41,165 nucleotides of DNA. Origin: Chloroflexota bacterium (GTDB lineage Bacteria; Chloroflexota; Limnocylindria; Limnocylindrales; CSP1-4). The DNA lies in contig JAJYJO010000011.1 in NCBI GenBank assembly GCA_021789435.1, positions 1-41,165 of the forward strand, read 5' to 3'. This document shows positions 26,072 to 34,192 of the stretch, piece after piece. The first letter of the stretch is position 1; the number at the start of each line of letters is the position of its first letter. Below the pieces are notes generated by a model that saw nothing but the letters and a program-made list of their open reading frames with translations, did not search any database and had not been told where the DNA came from. A program made the translations under genes and the position numbers.

Positions 26072-27726
26072 GCGGCATCGCCGCGGGGAGGTCCGGTCTC
26101 GCCGCGGGTGGCGGCGCCGCCCGCGGCCTGTCTACGGCGGCCCGGCTGCTTGGGATCGGCGTGCCGGCCGCGGCCGCTCTCCTCGCGGCGGCGGTCGCCG
26201 TCGACGTGGTCCGGCCCTTCCAGGTCGCCCCCGTCTCGTTCGACGCGGCCTCGTCCGTCGCGTTCTTCGATCGGATCGCCAGCGGCCGGCGTCTCGAGGC
26301 CTTCGTCACCACGACGCCAAAGCCCCTGTTGACCGTCCTCTATGGCATCGTTCACGGTCTGAGCCATGACTGGCGGCCGATCTCGTGGCTGGCGATCCTC
26401 TCGTTCGCGCTGGCCGTCGCGGCGGCGGCCAGCCTGGCCCTGCGGACGGGCGGGCCGGTGGCCGGTGCCTTCGCCGGCGTGGCCCTGGCCGGCGCCCCGA
26501 CGCTCCTGGGCGATGTCTCCCTGGCCGGCGGGGTCGCCTGGGCTGTGGCCGGCTGGGTGGGCGCGGGCCTCCTGCTGACGAGCTCGCGGCCTCGCTACGC
26601 AACGGCCGGGCTGGCGCTCCTGATCGCCGCGCTGGCCCGGGTGGAGACGTTCGTCGTGCTCGGCGTGGCGACCGTGGGCCTGGCCTGGCTGGCGTTCGGG
26701 CCGCTGCCGGCGAGCCTCCGCCGGCCGCCCCGGCGGGCCTTCGCCATCCTGATCGGCTTCGGTGCCCTGCCCTGCATGCTCCTGCACGACTGGCTCCTGA
26801 CGGGAGACCCCTTCTTCTGGATGACGGTCTCCGTCGTCTTCTCCCGCGCGGCGCCGGCGGCCGTCATGACGCCCGTCCAGGTCGTGAGCTTCCTGGTTCA
26901 TCGCTACGAACCGGCCTGGCCCCTGGTGCTGCTCGGCCTGATCGGCGCGGTGGATCTGCTCGCCCGCCGCCGCTGGGTGGTCGCGGCGGGCCTGCTGGCC
27001 GTGGGCCCTGGCATCGCCGCCTTCCTGGTGCTGCTCGCCGCCCGCGGCATCTACGTCTCGGATCGGTACGCGGAGCCGATCGACGTGGCGCTCCGCTTCG
27101 TCGCCGCGTTCGGCGCGGCCGCGCTCGTTCGCGGCCTCTTCCGAGCGGCGGATCGCACGGCAGGCCGCCTCGCGATCCCGGGAGCGCCCACGGTGCGGGC
27201 CGTCCGGGCGCATCCCGCCGGGCCGGCGGTCGCGGCGCTGGCCGTGGGAGCCGCCGCCGCGGTCCTGGCGGGCGGCCCCTTCGGGCCGCGGGACGCGGTC
27301 CTCAGGCGCGACGTCGCCGCCGAGCGGGCGCTGAACGGCAACGAGCAGGCCGTGCTGCCGGTCCTGGCCGCCGCGGTGGAGCGCACCTTCCCGGCCCGGG
27401 AGCGCGCGGCCGCGCCCGGCTCCGCGGCCGCCGCAGTGCCGCGCCTGATCGTGCCGGTGCTCCTGCGGCCCCGGGTGGCCGTGGACCTCGGTCTGCCGCT
27501 CTGGGCCGTCGGCAGCCGCTCGCCGGCCGCCGACGGCCCGAACGCCGCGCAGGTTTCGGTCCCGACGATCGTCTATCACGACGCCGGGGCCGACCGGCCG
27601 GTCGCGGCCTATCGTCCGTTCGAGATCGACCGCCCCGGACGGCTGGGCCGGCTGGAGATCAGCCCGATCCTGGCGTCGCCCGACCGTGGGCTGTGGGTCG
27701 TCGAGCTCACGCCCCTGACGCCGTGA
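26068..27726 (+). CDS. Multi-spanning GT-C-like membrane protein, paralogue family A (copy 2), function unknown
   Basis: About 552 residues from a GTG at 26068 that overlaps the flippase stop (GTGA). The 1016-residue ORF-track entry fuses an antisense-like shadow to it. It shares blocks with the gene at 17399: VVRPF, SFDAASSVAFFDRI (Asp59), TPKPLLTVLYGIVHGLSHDWRPISWLAIL, HDWLLTGDPFFW and ARGIYVSDRYAEPIDVALRF. About ten helices precede a C-terminal part of about 170 residues that ends DRGLWVVELTPLTP and corresponds to the C-terminal domain of copy 1. Tight coupling to a Wzx/GT4 operon supports a role in the same glycan pathway, for example adding a side-branch sugar. No named family was recognised. 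Confidence 0.83.
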   Translation: MSGIAAGRSGLAAGGGAARGLSTAARLLGIGVPAAAALLAAAVAVDVVRPFQVAPVSFDAASSVAFFDRIASGRRLEAFVTTTPKPLLTVLYGIVHGLSHDWRPISWLAILSFALAVAAAASLALRTGGPVAGAFAGVALAGAPTLLGDVSLAGGVAWAVAGWVGAGLLLTSSRPRYATAGLALLIAALARVETFVVLGVATVGLAWLAFGPLPASLRRPPRRAFAILIGFGALPCMLLHDWLLTGDPFFWMTVSVVFSRAAPAAVMTPVQVVSFLVHRYEPAWPLVLLGLIGAVDLLARRRWVVAAGLLAVGPGIAAFLVLLAARGIYVSDRYAEPIDVALRFVAAFGAAALVRGLFRAADRTAGRLAIPGAPTVRAVRAHPAGPAVAALAVGAAAAVLAGGPFGPRDAVLRRDVAAERALNGNEQAVLPVLAAAVERTFPARERAAAPGSAAAAVPRLIVPVLLRPRVAVDLGLPLWAVGSRSPAADGPNAAQVSVPTIVYHDAGADRPVAAYRPFEIDRPGRLGRLEISPILASPDRGLWVVELTPLTP

Positions 27727-27973
27727 CTCGACCGACGCCGAGGCGACCCGGCCGCGCTCGCGGAAGCGTCCGGCGCGTGGCCGCGAGGACCGGGGGCCGC
27801 GACCGAGGAAGCTTCGGGCGCTCCTGCGCTACGCTTCGCCCGGCACGCCGTCGGGGGGTGGTTCCGCGGGGGACGGGCGTGGAGGGGTGCGGACGCGCCA
27901 GGGCCGGCGCGGCGTGACCGGTGACCCGGGGGCCTCCGCCGGGCCGGCCGGGCAGACAGGGAGCAGATCGATC

Positions 27974-29797
27974 GTGTCTTCGGGAATGCACGCGGCGCCC
28001 GCGGGGCCCGCTCGGGACCTGCGGACCCTGGCCGCGGTGGCTCTCCTCGCCGCTGTCGGGATCGCGAGCGGCCTCAGCCCCCAGGTCTTGCCGCTCTGGG
28101 CGGCCTATCTGGCCACCGCGGCGATCGGGGTGGGGCTGCTGGCGGCGGGTCTGCCCCCGCTCAGCCTGGCGGCCGCGCTGGTGCTCGCCGGCGCGGCCGG
28201 CGAGTCGAGTCTCGTCCCCGATGCCGGCCGGAACCTGCCCGAGCTCGTCCTGGCCATCCCGCTCTTCGGGTCGGTCTTCCGCGAGGTGGCCCGGGATCGG
28301 TCCGTCCTGGTCCGGCCGCCGCGGGCCGTCGTCGTGGGCGCGCTGCTCTACCTGGCTGCCAGCGCGTGGTCGCTCGTGCCCTCGACGCTCGGCGGGCTCC
28401 GGCCGACGTACCCGCTCGTGGTCGTCGCGACCATGGCTATCGGGCTGGGCCTCGGGCTGGTCGTGGTGCCGAGCGCAGCGGTGACGCCGCGTGCCCGCCG
28501 CGGCCTCCTGATCGCCGTCGCCGCGCTGGGCCCCCTGCTCGTCGCCATCGAGGCGTTCCTCGTCCTGTTCGGGCCGGTCCAGTGGCTCGGTTCGTGGCTG
28601 GGAGCGTGGGTCATGGCCGAGGTGACTGTCCTGGGCCACCCGACGGGACTGATCCTGCAGCGCGTCACGGGCCCGTTCGAGCGGCCGGCCGGCGCGTCCA
28701 CGATCCTCGCCGTCTCCAGCCTTGCCATTCTGGCCCTGCGGCCCACCCTGACACGCGGCTGGCGCATCGCGGCGAGCGCCGCACTGGTCGTCGTGGAGCT
28801 GGCTCTGGCGATCACCATGAACCGCGACGGCTGGCTGATCCTGGCCCTGGCAGCCGGGCTCATGGCGGCCGTCACGCTCTGGCAGGGCAGGCTCGACGTA
28901 CCGTCGCTGGCGACAGGGGTCCTCTTCCTCGGGCTGATGGGGGCCATCACGCTCAATCTGGTCGGCGCCAATCTGCGCCCCGACGCGGCGATCGCGCACT
29001 ACGGGGCCGCCGTTGCGGCCACGATCCCCGGGACAGAGGCCGACACGGTCGTCCAGCTCCGCGGTGGCGCGTCGCTGACCGGCCGGAGCGAGCTGTGGGA
29101 TGCCTCGGTCAAAGCGATCCAGCTTCGGCCGGCGTTCGGCTGGGGGCTCGGCTCGGACCAGGCTGCCATCGGTCCGCTGCTGGCGCCGGAAGCCCAGCGG
29201 TTTCGCGGCCTCACCTCCGACTCCACGTGGCTCCTGACAGCGGTCGAGACGGGCCTGGTGGGTCTCCTCTCCCTGGCCGTCCTCTGCCTGGCGGTCCTGG
29301 CGGCGCTCGGCCGCCGCTTCATCCGGGCGCGGCAGGACCCCCTGGACCCCCTCGCGCTGGCGATGGGGGCCGTCTTCGTGGGCCTGCTGGCCGGCGGGAC
29401 GTTCGAGACGTACCTGCCCGGCGGGCTCACCTTCCCGAGCTTTGAGCTGGCCCTGGCCACCGGGCTGGCGGTGGGGCAGCTCGATGCGGCGGCCGCCCTC
29501 CGCCTGCGGTCGCTGATGCGCAGGACGCGATTCAGCCGGCTCCCCCGGTCGGAGCCGGCGCCGGAAAAGAGGGCGGCAGGCGGCGGCGGGCCGGACGGGA
29601 CCGCCCGGGGCCAGGGCTCGAGCTCGCGCCCGGCGGATCAGCGACGTCCGCGCTGGCCGGCCGCCGGCACAGCCGCGACGCTCGGAGCCCGGCCGGCACC
29701 CGTCGTCTCGGAGACCGACCCGCCACGCCTGCGGCGTCCTAAGGGCGAGGAGGACGGCCGGGGTCCGGCTGGCGGCCCCGGAGGCCCGGGGGGCTGA
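27974..29797 (+). CDS. O-antigen ligase/polymerase-like membrane protein, copy 2
   Basis: About 607 residues from a GTG at 27974 with AGGGAG ten bases upstream; the ATG at 27986 and the tracked GTG at 27887 are alternatives. About ten helices are present. The signature region is QLRPAFGWGLGSDQAAIGPLL, equivalent to the HPLLGVGPGGFE region of copy 1, preceded by ITMNRDGWLILA and SLTGRSELWDASVKA. The C-terminal 110 residues are a low-complexity Arg/Pro/Gly-rich cytoplasmic tail. A TACGCT at 27830 is a weak -10 candidate in the 247-base gap upstream, which holds nothing else I recognise. The last 59 bases overlap the GT4 gene on the opposite strand. It may serve a second polymer or act as a ligase. 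Confidence 0.82.
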   Translation: MSSGMHAAPAGPARDLRTLAAVALLAAVGIASGLSPQVLPLWAAYLATAAIGVGLLAAGLPPLSLAAALVLAGAAGESSLVPDAGRNLPELVLAIPLFGSVFREVARDRSVLVRPPRAVVVGALLYLAASAWSLVPSTLGGLRPTYPLVVVATMAIGLGLGLVVVPSAAVTPRARRGLLIAVAALGPLLVAIEAFLVLFGPVQWLGSWLGAWVMAEVTVLGHPTGLILQRVTGPFERPAGASTILAVSSLAILALRPTLTRGWRIAASAALVVVELALAITMNRDGWLILALAAGLMAAVTLWQGRLDVPSLATGVLFLGLMGAITLNLVGANLRPDAAIAHYGAAVAATIPGTEADTVVQLRGGASLTGRSELWDASVKAIQLRPAFGWGLGSDQAAIGPLLAPEAQRFRGLTSDSTWLLTAVETGLVGLLSLAVLCLAVLAALGRRFIRARQDPLDPLALAMGAVFVGLLAGGTFETYLPGGLTFPSFELALATGLAVGQLDAAAALRLRSLMRRTRFSRLPRSEPAPEKRAAGGGGPDGTARGQGSSSRPADQRRPRWPAAGTAATLGARPAPVVSETDPPRLRRPKGEEDGRGPAGGPGGPGG

Positions 29798-30773
29798 TCG
29801 ACTGGTAGGCGGCCACGAGCCGCCGCGCGATGGCCGCGGCGGCGTGGGTCTCCTCGACCCAGGCGACTCCGGCCGCGGCGATCTCAGCTCGCCGCGCGTC
29901 GTCCTCGAGCAGTTCCGCGGCCAGCGCAGCGCCGGTAACGGCGTCCGTCGCGACCGCAACGGGAGGTGCCACGTCGTACGCCCCGGCCAGGCGGAAATCG
30001 GCGATGACGGGCAGGCCGCAGGCCATCGCCTCCAGTTCGTAGTTGCCGATCGCCCCGACCTGGAACTGCCCGATCGCCAGCCGGTGGCGCCGGAACAGGC
30101 CGGGCAACGCCTCGCGCGTGGCGCGGGGCACGACCAGGCGGTCGCTCCCGGCGGCCATCACCGCCCGAGCCACTCCTGCGCCCTGGTCGACGATCGTGAC
30201 CGAGGTACCGGGACGGGCGCCGGCGAGGCGGCCGAGCAACTCCACGATGGTATCGAGGCCCTTGATGGGGTCGAGCCGGACCCCGACCAGGACGTCGCGA
30301 TCGGGCTGGCCGCCGTTGGGCCGGAAGCTCGCCGTGTCGATCGGGTTGGGCAGGAAGACCGCGTCCGAGCGGAAGGCACGAACCCACGGGCCGAGATCCG
30401 GCGTGGCGTAGTAGACGAGGCTGGCGCGCCGCAGGAAGGGCGCGATCTCCAGCCCCCAGGGCGACCCCGGCCGGACGCCGCGGATGTCCGAGCCGTGGCA
30501 GTGCAGGACGTAGGGAAGGCCGGCCAGAGGGCCCACCATGCCCAGGCGGGCGTAGTGGACGTGGGCCAGGTCGTAGTGGCCAGCGCGGATCCGGGCGGCC
30601 GCCGCCAGCAGACCCGCCAGCCGGAGCGGCAGGGTGACCGCCTTCCACGGATAGGGGATCCGGGCGCCGGGCCGCGCCGGTTCGATCAGGTCCGCCTCCA
30701 GGCCGGCCGCCCTCAGGGCGGCGGCCTGGACGGAACCCACGCTGGCGATGTCGTTGACGATGGCGATCCGCAC
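29739..30773 (-). CDS. GT4-family glycosyltransferase
   Basis: About 344 residues from a GTG at 30771-30773 (V/MRIAIVNDIASVGSVQAAAL). The 798-residue ORF-track entry adds an antisense shadow of the neighbour. The N-terminal domain carries DLAHVHYARLGMVGPLAGLPYVLHCHGSDIRG, with the HxHGSD-type motif of GT4 enzymes, and FLPNPIDTASF. The C-terminal domain has VGVRLDPIKGLDTIVELL and AIGNYELEAMACGLPVIADF, the E-x7-E-like donor site. It has its own TATACT element 63 bases upstream and is divergent from the GT4 gene at 30963. It converges on the polymerase-like gene with a 59-base coding overlap. The sugar transferred is unknown. Confidence 0.9.
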   Translation of the reverse strand: MRIAIVNDIASVGSVQAAALRAAGLEADLIEPARPGARIPYPWKAVTLPLRLAGLLAAAARIRAGHYDLAHVHYARLGMVGPLAGLPYVLHCHGSDIRGVRPGSPWGLEIAPFLRRASLVYYATPDLGPWVRAFRSDAVFLPNPIDTASFRPNGGQPDRDVLVGVRLDPIKGLDTIVELLGRLAGARPGTSVTIVDQGAGVARAVMAAGSDRLVVPRATREALPGLFRRHRLAIGQFQVGAIGNYELEAMACGLPVIADFRLAGAYDVAPPVAVATDAVTGAALAAELLEDDARRAEIAAAGVAWVEETHAAAAIARRLVAAYQSISPPGLRGRQPDPGRPPRP

Positions 30774-30835
30774 GTCCGCTCGCAGGCGACTCGGGACCGC
30801 GGGCGGCGGCGAGCCGGCGCGGTCGGGGCGCCGAG

Positions 30836-30841
30836 AGTATA
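30836..30841 (-). promoter_or_regulatory. Candidate -10 element TATACT
   Basis: On the minus strand TATACT lies 62 bases before the GTG at 30773. It matches the hexamers seen before several other genes here. The -35 is not recognisable. Confidence 0.45.
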
Positions 30842-30946
30842 GGCGGTCGGTGGGCCGCCCCCGGGCCCGCGCGTGTCCGCAGCCGGGGGCAGTCTGGCTG
30901 TGCCGCCCGATGGCCGTCAGCGTCGTCCCGGGCAACTCGAACGCGT

Positions 30947-30952
30947 TAGGCT
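30947..30952 (+). promoter_or_regulatory. Candidate -10 element TAGGCT, near-leaderless
   Basis: TAGGCT ends ten bases before the ATG at 30963. The predicted leader would be about four bases and no Shine-Dalgarno sequence is present. Confidence 0.35.
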
Positions 30953-30962
30953 TGGCCTCCCG

Positions 30963-32213
30963 ATGAATCGCTCCCACCCGGCCGGACTCCGCGTCCTCCT
31001 GCTGACGCACTACTACGCTCCGGAGCTCGGCGCCCCCCAGACACGGCTCCGTGAGACGGTGCGCCAGCTCGACCGCCTCGGGCTGTCCGTGCGCGTCGTG
31101 ACCGGGCCACCGCACTACCCTGACGGAAAGGTCCGGCCCGGGTACACGGCCCGCCGCCCGACGCGCGAACAGATCGACGGCGTGCCCGTCCTCCGACTCC
31201 CGATGCTGCCGCGGCGGAACGGCGGCTTCCTGGATCGGACGCTGGACCAGGGCAGCTTCGCGGCAGCCGCGCTCGCCGCGCTGGACGAGGTCCGCTGGGC
31301 AGATGTCCTGCTGGTGGAGTCCCCGCCGCTCTTCCTGGGCCTGACCGCGGTCGCTCACAACCTGGCCAGCCGCCGCCCGTACATCTTCCATGTCGCCGAT
31401 CCGTGGCCCGATTTCCCGATCGCCATGGGCGCGATCCCCAGCCCGATCGTGCGGCGTACCGCGTACGCGATCGAGGCGGTCGCCTACCGGCGGGCGCGCC
31501 TGATCACGACGGTGACCCCAGGTCTCGTGGCGCTGCTCGACGCCAAGCCGTCCGCCCGCGGCAAGGTCCGCCTTCTGCCCAACGCGGTCGACGTGGCGGG
31601 CTTCGACCACCGGGTCGACCCCGTCGCCGCTCGGGCACGGCTGGGATGGCCGGATGCGCGACTGACCCTCGTCTACGCTGGCTCCGTGGGCCTGGCCCAG
31701 GGTCTGGGCACGCTCCTCGACGCCTTTCGGGGCACCTCGGACGCAGGCGTCCTGGTCCACGTGGTCGGCGAGGGTTTCGAGCGGGACGCCCTCGCCGGCG
31801 AGGCCCGCCGGGCAGGCATCGACGCGGTGCGCTTCGAAGCCCCGGTGCCCCGCGACTCGATACCGACCGTGCTGGCGGCCGCCGATGCGATCCTGGTCCT
31901 GCTCCGAACAGGGCCGCTCCACGAGCACTCGCTGCCGACGAAGCTGCTCGAAGGGCTCGCCGCGGGCCGGCCGCTCGTCGTCTCGGCGGCCGGCGAGAGC
32001 GCCCGGATCGTGAGCGAGGCGGGAGCCGGGATCGTCTGCGCGCCGGAGCAGAGTTCGGCACTGGCGGCGGCCATCGCCCGCCTCGCCCGAACCGGAACCA
32101 GCGAGCGAGCGGCCATGGGCAGCGCGGCCCGGCAACTGGCCGCCTCCGGCTACGACCGGCCCGCGATCGTGGCCCGGCTCGCCGGCTACCTCGCTGAGGC
32201 CGCCGGCCGGTAG
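30963..32213 (+). CDS. GT4-family glycosyltransferase (WcaI/WbuB-like)
   Basis: This 416-residue cytosolic GT-B enzyme starts at the ATG at 30963 (MNRSHPAGLRVLLLTHYYAPELGAPQTRL). The opening is characteristic of WbuB/WcaI-type transferases, as is VVTGPPHYPDGKV. The segments LLVESPPLFLGL, VADPWPDFPIAMG and LLPNAVDVAGF follow. The donor half contains YAGSVGLAQGLGTLLDAF and PLHEHSLPTKLLEGLAAGRPLVVSAAGESARIV. The ORF-track extension to 30873 is not conserved. It is divergent from the GT4 gene at 30773 and converges with one base of separation on a degenerate NRAMP fragment. WbuB-type enzymes often add the second sugar (fucosamine-like or mannose-type) of a repeat unit, but the sugar here is not known. 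Confidence 0.93.
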   Translation: MNRSHPAGLRVLLLTHYYAPELGAPQTRLRETVRQLDRLGLSVRVVTGPPHYPDGKVRPGYTARRPTREQIDGVPVLRLPMLPRRNGGFLDRTLDQGSFAAAALAALDEVRWADVLLVESPPLFLGLTAVAHNLASRRPYIFHVADPWPDFPIAMGAIPSPIVRRTAYAIEAVAYRRARLITTVTPGLVALLDAKPSARGKVRLLPNAVDVAGFDHRVDPVAARARLGWPDARLTLVYAGSVGLAQGLGTLLDAFRGTSDAGVLVHVVGEGFERDALAGEARRAGIDAVRFEAPVPRDSIPTVLAAADAILVLLRTGPLHEHSLPTKLLEGLAAGRPLVVSAAGESARIVSEAGAGIVCAPEQSSALAAAIARLARTGTSERAAMGSAARQLAASGYDRPAIVARLAGYLAEAAGR

Positions 32214-32214
32214 C

Positions 32215-32480
32215 TCAGGCGACGCGTCCGCGAACCAGAGAAGGCCGATCCCCGGGGCTCGCCTTGGTCAGGATCAGGACGGACCACGCCCAGAGGCGGC
32301 GCACGCCCGCGGCCGCCGCCAGCGACATGATCAGGAAGATGTTGCCGCTGGCGAGGGCGATCTGGCTGGCCAGGAGCACCCAGAGCAGGTCGTAGCCGAA
32401 CTCCGCGCCGGCCAGGGAGTAGGTCGCGGTGCCCCCGGCGTCGTTGTCGGCGAAACCGGTGCCGTGCTTGGGGTCCTCGT
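32215..32480 (-). pseudogene. Remnant of a third NRAMP transporter gene
   Basis: The minus-strand frame reads GFADNDAGGTATYSLAGAEFGY and then DLLWVLLASQIAL. This is nearly the same as the first-helix region of the NRAMP gene ending at 36809 (GFADNDAGGITTYSLAGARFGYDLLWVLLASQIVL). Homology is confined to about 100 bases (32359-32460), where the DNA is also close to identical. After ASQIAL the frame changes to unrelated hydrophobic sequence (ASGNIFLIMSLAAAAGVRRLW) and stops at 32215. Before the fragment the frame is unrelated too. It is therefore a recombination or duplication scar and not a functional transporter. Confidence 0.7.
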
Positions 32481-32510
32481 CGCCGGGTCGCGGAGGGACG
32501 GGCGATGGGC

Positions 32511-32534
32511 GATCGGAGCGGCGATCGGAGCGGC
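32511..32534. repeat. 12-base tandem repeat GATCGGAGCGGC x2
   Basis: There are two perfect copies followed by a partial third (GATCAC). It sits between the NRAMP remnant and the stop codon of the membrane transferase gene, possibly marking the breakpoint. Confidence 0.6.
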
Positions 32535-32536
32535 GA

Positions 32537-34003
32537 TCACTGTACCTCGTAGAGGCAATCCTGGGAGTTGAACCAGGCCGCGCACACGATCCTCCGGCGG
32601 GCATCCCAGGCCCCCGGAGGCAGCGAAACCGAGTAGGGGTAGGCGTCCGGGTTGGTCAGGTACCAGCGTGCGCCTGCCGAGTGGTAGAGGTCGCCCGAGT
32701 TGCCGGGGACACCCTTGGCGGTGATGATCGCGACAACAGGCGCACGCATCATGAAGAGGCCGACATCCACGCCCACGACCACCGAACCGGCCGGCACCGC
32801 CTGCGCCATCTCCGCCTGGATCGCGGGGGCGGTGGAGGGCGCGCCGACCACCCAGGAGGCGTAGGAGACGAGACCAGGCGCGGCCAGAAGAACCGCGAGC
32901 AAGGCCACCGCGCCGGCGCGTGCCGCGGCCGGCAGGCGCACCCGCACCCACGGCCCGGCGAGCGCAATGCCGGCGGCCACGAGGATGCCGGCCGCCGGGA
33001 GCATGGGCAGGACGTAACGGTTCGGGCGATAGGAGGCGACGGCCAGGATCCCCAGGCCGCCCACGAGCCAGCCGATCGCAGCCGCGACCAGCCGCGGCAG
33101 AGCCTCGTCCAACTCTCGTCGGCGGATGAAGACCACAACCAGGCCGAACAAGCCCATCGCGGCGATGGGCAGACTGAGCCGCAGCGCGCCGTCGTTGTCG
33201 ACCACGTAGGTCAGGACGCGGTGGACCAGGGATCCGGGGGTGGTCGGCCACGTGAACGGGGGCCAGATCCTGAGGACGTTGGCGAACGCAGCGCGATTCG
33301 GCAGCCAGACCAGCGCGCCCCAAGCCAGCCCGGCGACGAGGACCCCAAGCACGGCACCGGCGATCCAGCGACGAGTCGCCGGCGTCCGCGCGGCGAGGAC
33401 CGCCACCGCGGCCAGGATCCCGGCGACCGCGAATATGGCGCTCGGCTTCGTGCCGACGCCGAGCGCCAGGAGCGCTCCGCCCACAAGCCCCCAGCGCCAG
33501 GGCCGCCGCGCGATATCGCGGCCGAGAGTCAGAACACCTGCCGCCAGGAAGAAGATCACGAGGTCTTCCTGGTAGACGAGGCGACCGTAGTAGAGCAGCA
33601 GACCGGCCGTCGCGACGGCCAGGGCGGCGAGGCTCGCCGCCCGCTTGCCGAATGGCCGGGCCAATCCCCAGCCGAACACCAGAATGAGCAGTCCAACCAC
33701 GGCGACGCAGGCCAGTCGAGCCTGTACGATCCCGACGCCGAAGACCGCGAACACGCCTGCCAGCAGGGTGCTCAACGGGAGCTCCACAAGGTACAGGTTC
33801 CAGCTGTCCGTGGACCACCGGCCCAGCAGGACGAGATTGCGAGCGTTGAGGGCGTTGTAGCCCTCATCCGAGAAGGGGCTGGAGCTTGCGGTGACGTGCT
33901 GGGCGGGGTCAGCCGAGACCGCCGCCGCCAGGATCACGATCAGGCCAAGTCCGAGCAAGGCCGGCGCAAACCAGGAGGGGATCGCCCGCCGTCGCCCGAT
34001 CAC
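32537..34003 (-). CDS. GT39/ArnT-like membrane glycosyltransferase, paralogue family B (copy 2)
   Basis: About 488 residues from a GTG at 34001-34003, with GGAGG (plus CCTCC at 34008-34012) four bases upstream; the ATG at 34024 is an alternative. After one membrane helix it reads ADPAQHVTASSSPFSDEGYNALNARNLVLLGRWSTDSW. This matches SPFTDEAWNVLNARNFVVLGRW of the gene at 19043 and carries the Asp-Glu pair of PMT/ArnT-type enzymes. GIVQARLACVAVVG and GTKPSAIFAVAGI also align. About eleven helices end in a short domain with GDLYHSAGARWYLTNPDAYPYSV. It probably uses a polyprenyl-phosphate sugar on the outside of the membrane. The neighbouring operon is unrelated (metal transport). Confidence 0.86.
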   Translation of the reverse strand: MIGRRRAIPSWFAPALLGLGLIVILAAAVSADPAQHVTASSSPFSDEGYNALNARNLVLLGRWSTDSWNLYLVELPLSTLLAGVFAVFGVGIVQARLACVAVVGLLILVFGWGLARPFGKRAASLAALAVATAGLLLYYGRLVYQEDLVIFFLAAGVLTLGRDIARRPWRWGLVGGALLALGVGTKPSAIFAVAGILAAVAVLAARTPATRRWIAGAVLGVLVAGLAWGALVWLPNRAAFANVLRIWPPFTWPTTPGSLVHRVLTYVVDNDGALRLSLPIAAMGLFGLVVVFIRRRELDEALPRLVAAAIGWLVGGLGILAVASYRPNRYVLPMLPAAGILVAAGIALAGPWVRVRLPAAARAGAVALLAVLLAAPGLVSYASWVVGAPSTAPAIQAEMAQAVPAGSVVVGVDVGLFMMRAPVVAIITAKGVPGNSGDLYHSAGARWYLTNPDAYPYSVSLPPGAWDARRRIVCAAWFNSQDCLYEVQ

Positions 34004-34128
34004 GCATCCTCCGCTGCCGCGCATGTCGTACCGACTACCCGCTCGCCCTGCGTTCGCAGAACCTGCCGATCCTGGCGAGTCCTGGACCGCGGGCGCGCTT
34101 GGCTGCGGCCCGCCAGCGAACGCCACGA

Positions 34129-34134
34129 GTCTAT
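34129..34134 (-). promoter_or_regulatory. Candidate -10 element TAGACT
   Basis: On the minus strand TAGACT lies 125 bases before the GTG at 34003, in the 189-base gap after the NRAMP operon. A TACGAC at 34025-34030 is a closer but poorer alternative. Nothing else was recognised in the gap. Confidence 0.35.
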
Positions 34135-34192
34135 CGGCTCTCGGCTCCCGCGAACCGTCCGCGCCCCATCGTCCCCCCACCGGCACCCCGTC

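Noticed and set aside
24676-27726. 1016-residue plus-strand ORF
   Set aside because: The first part is a shadow of the flippase. The real gene starts at the GTG at 26068, which overlaps the flippase stop.
27707-29959. 750-residue minus-strand ORF
   Set aside because: Antisense shadow of the polymerase-like gene, rich in Arg, Gly and Gln, with no recognisable motif.
29739-32135. 798-residue minus-strand ORF
   Set aside because: The part upstream of 30773 is antisense to the GT4 gene at 30963 and lacks conserved motifs.
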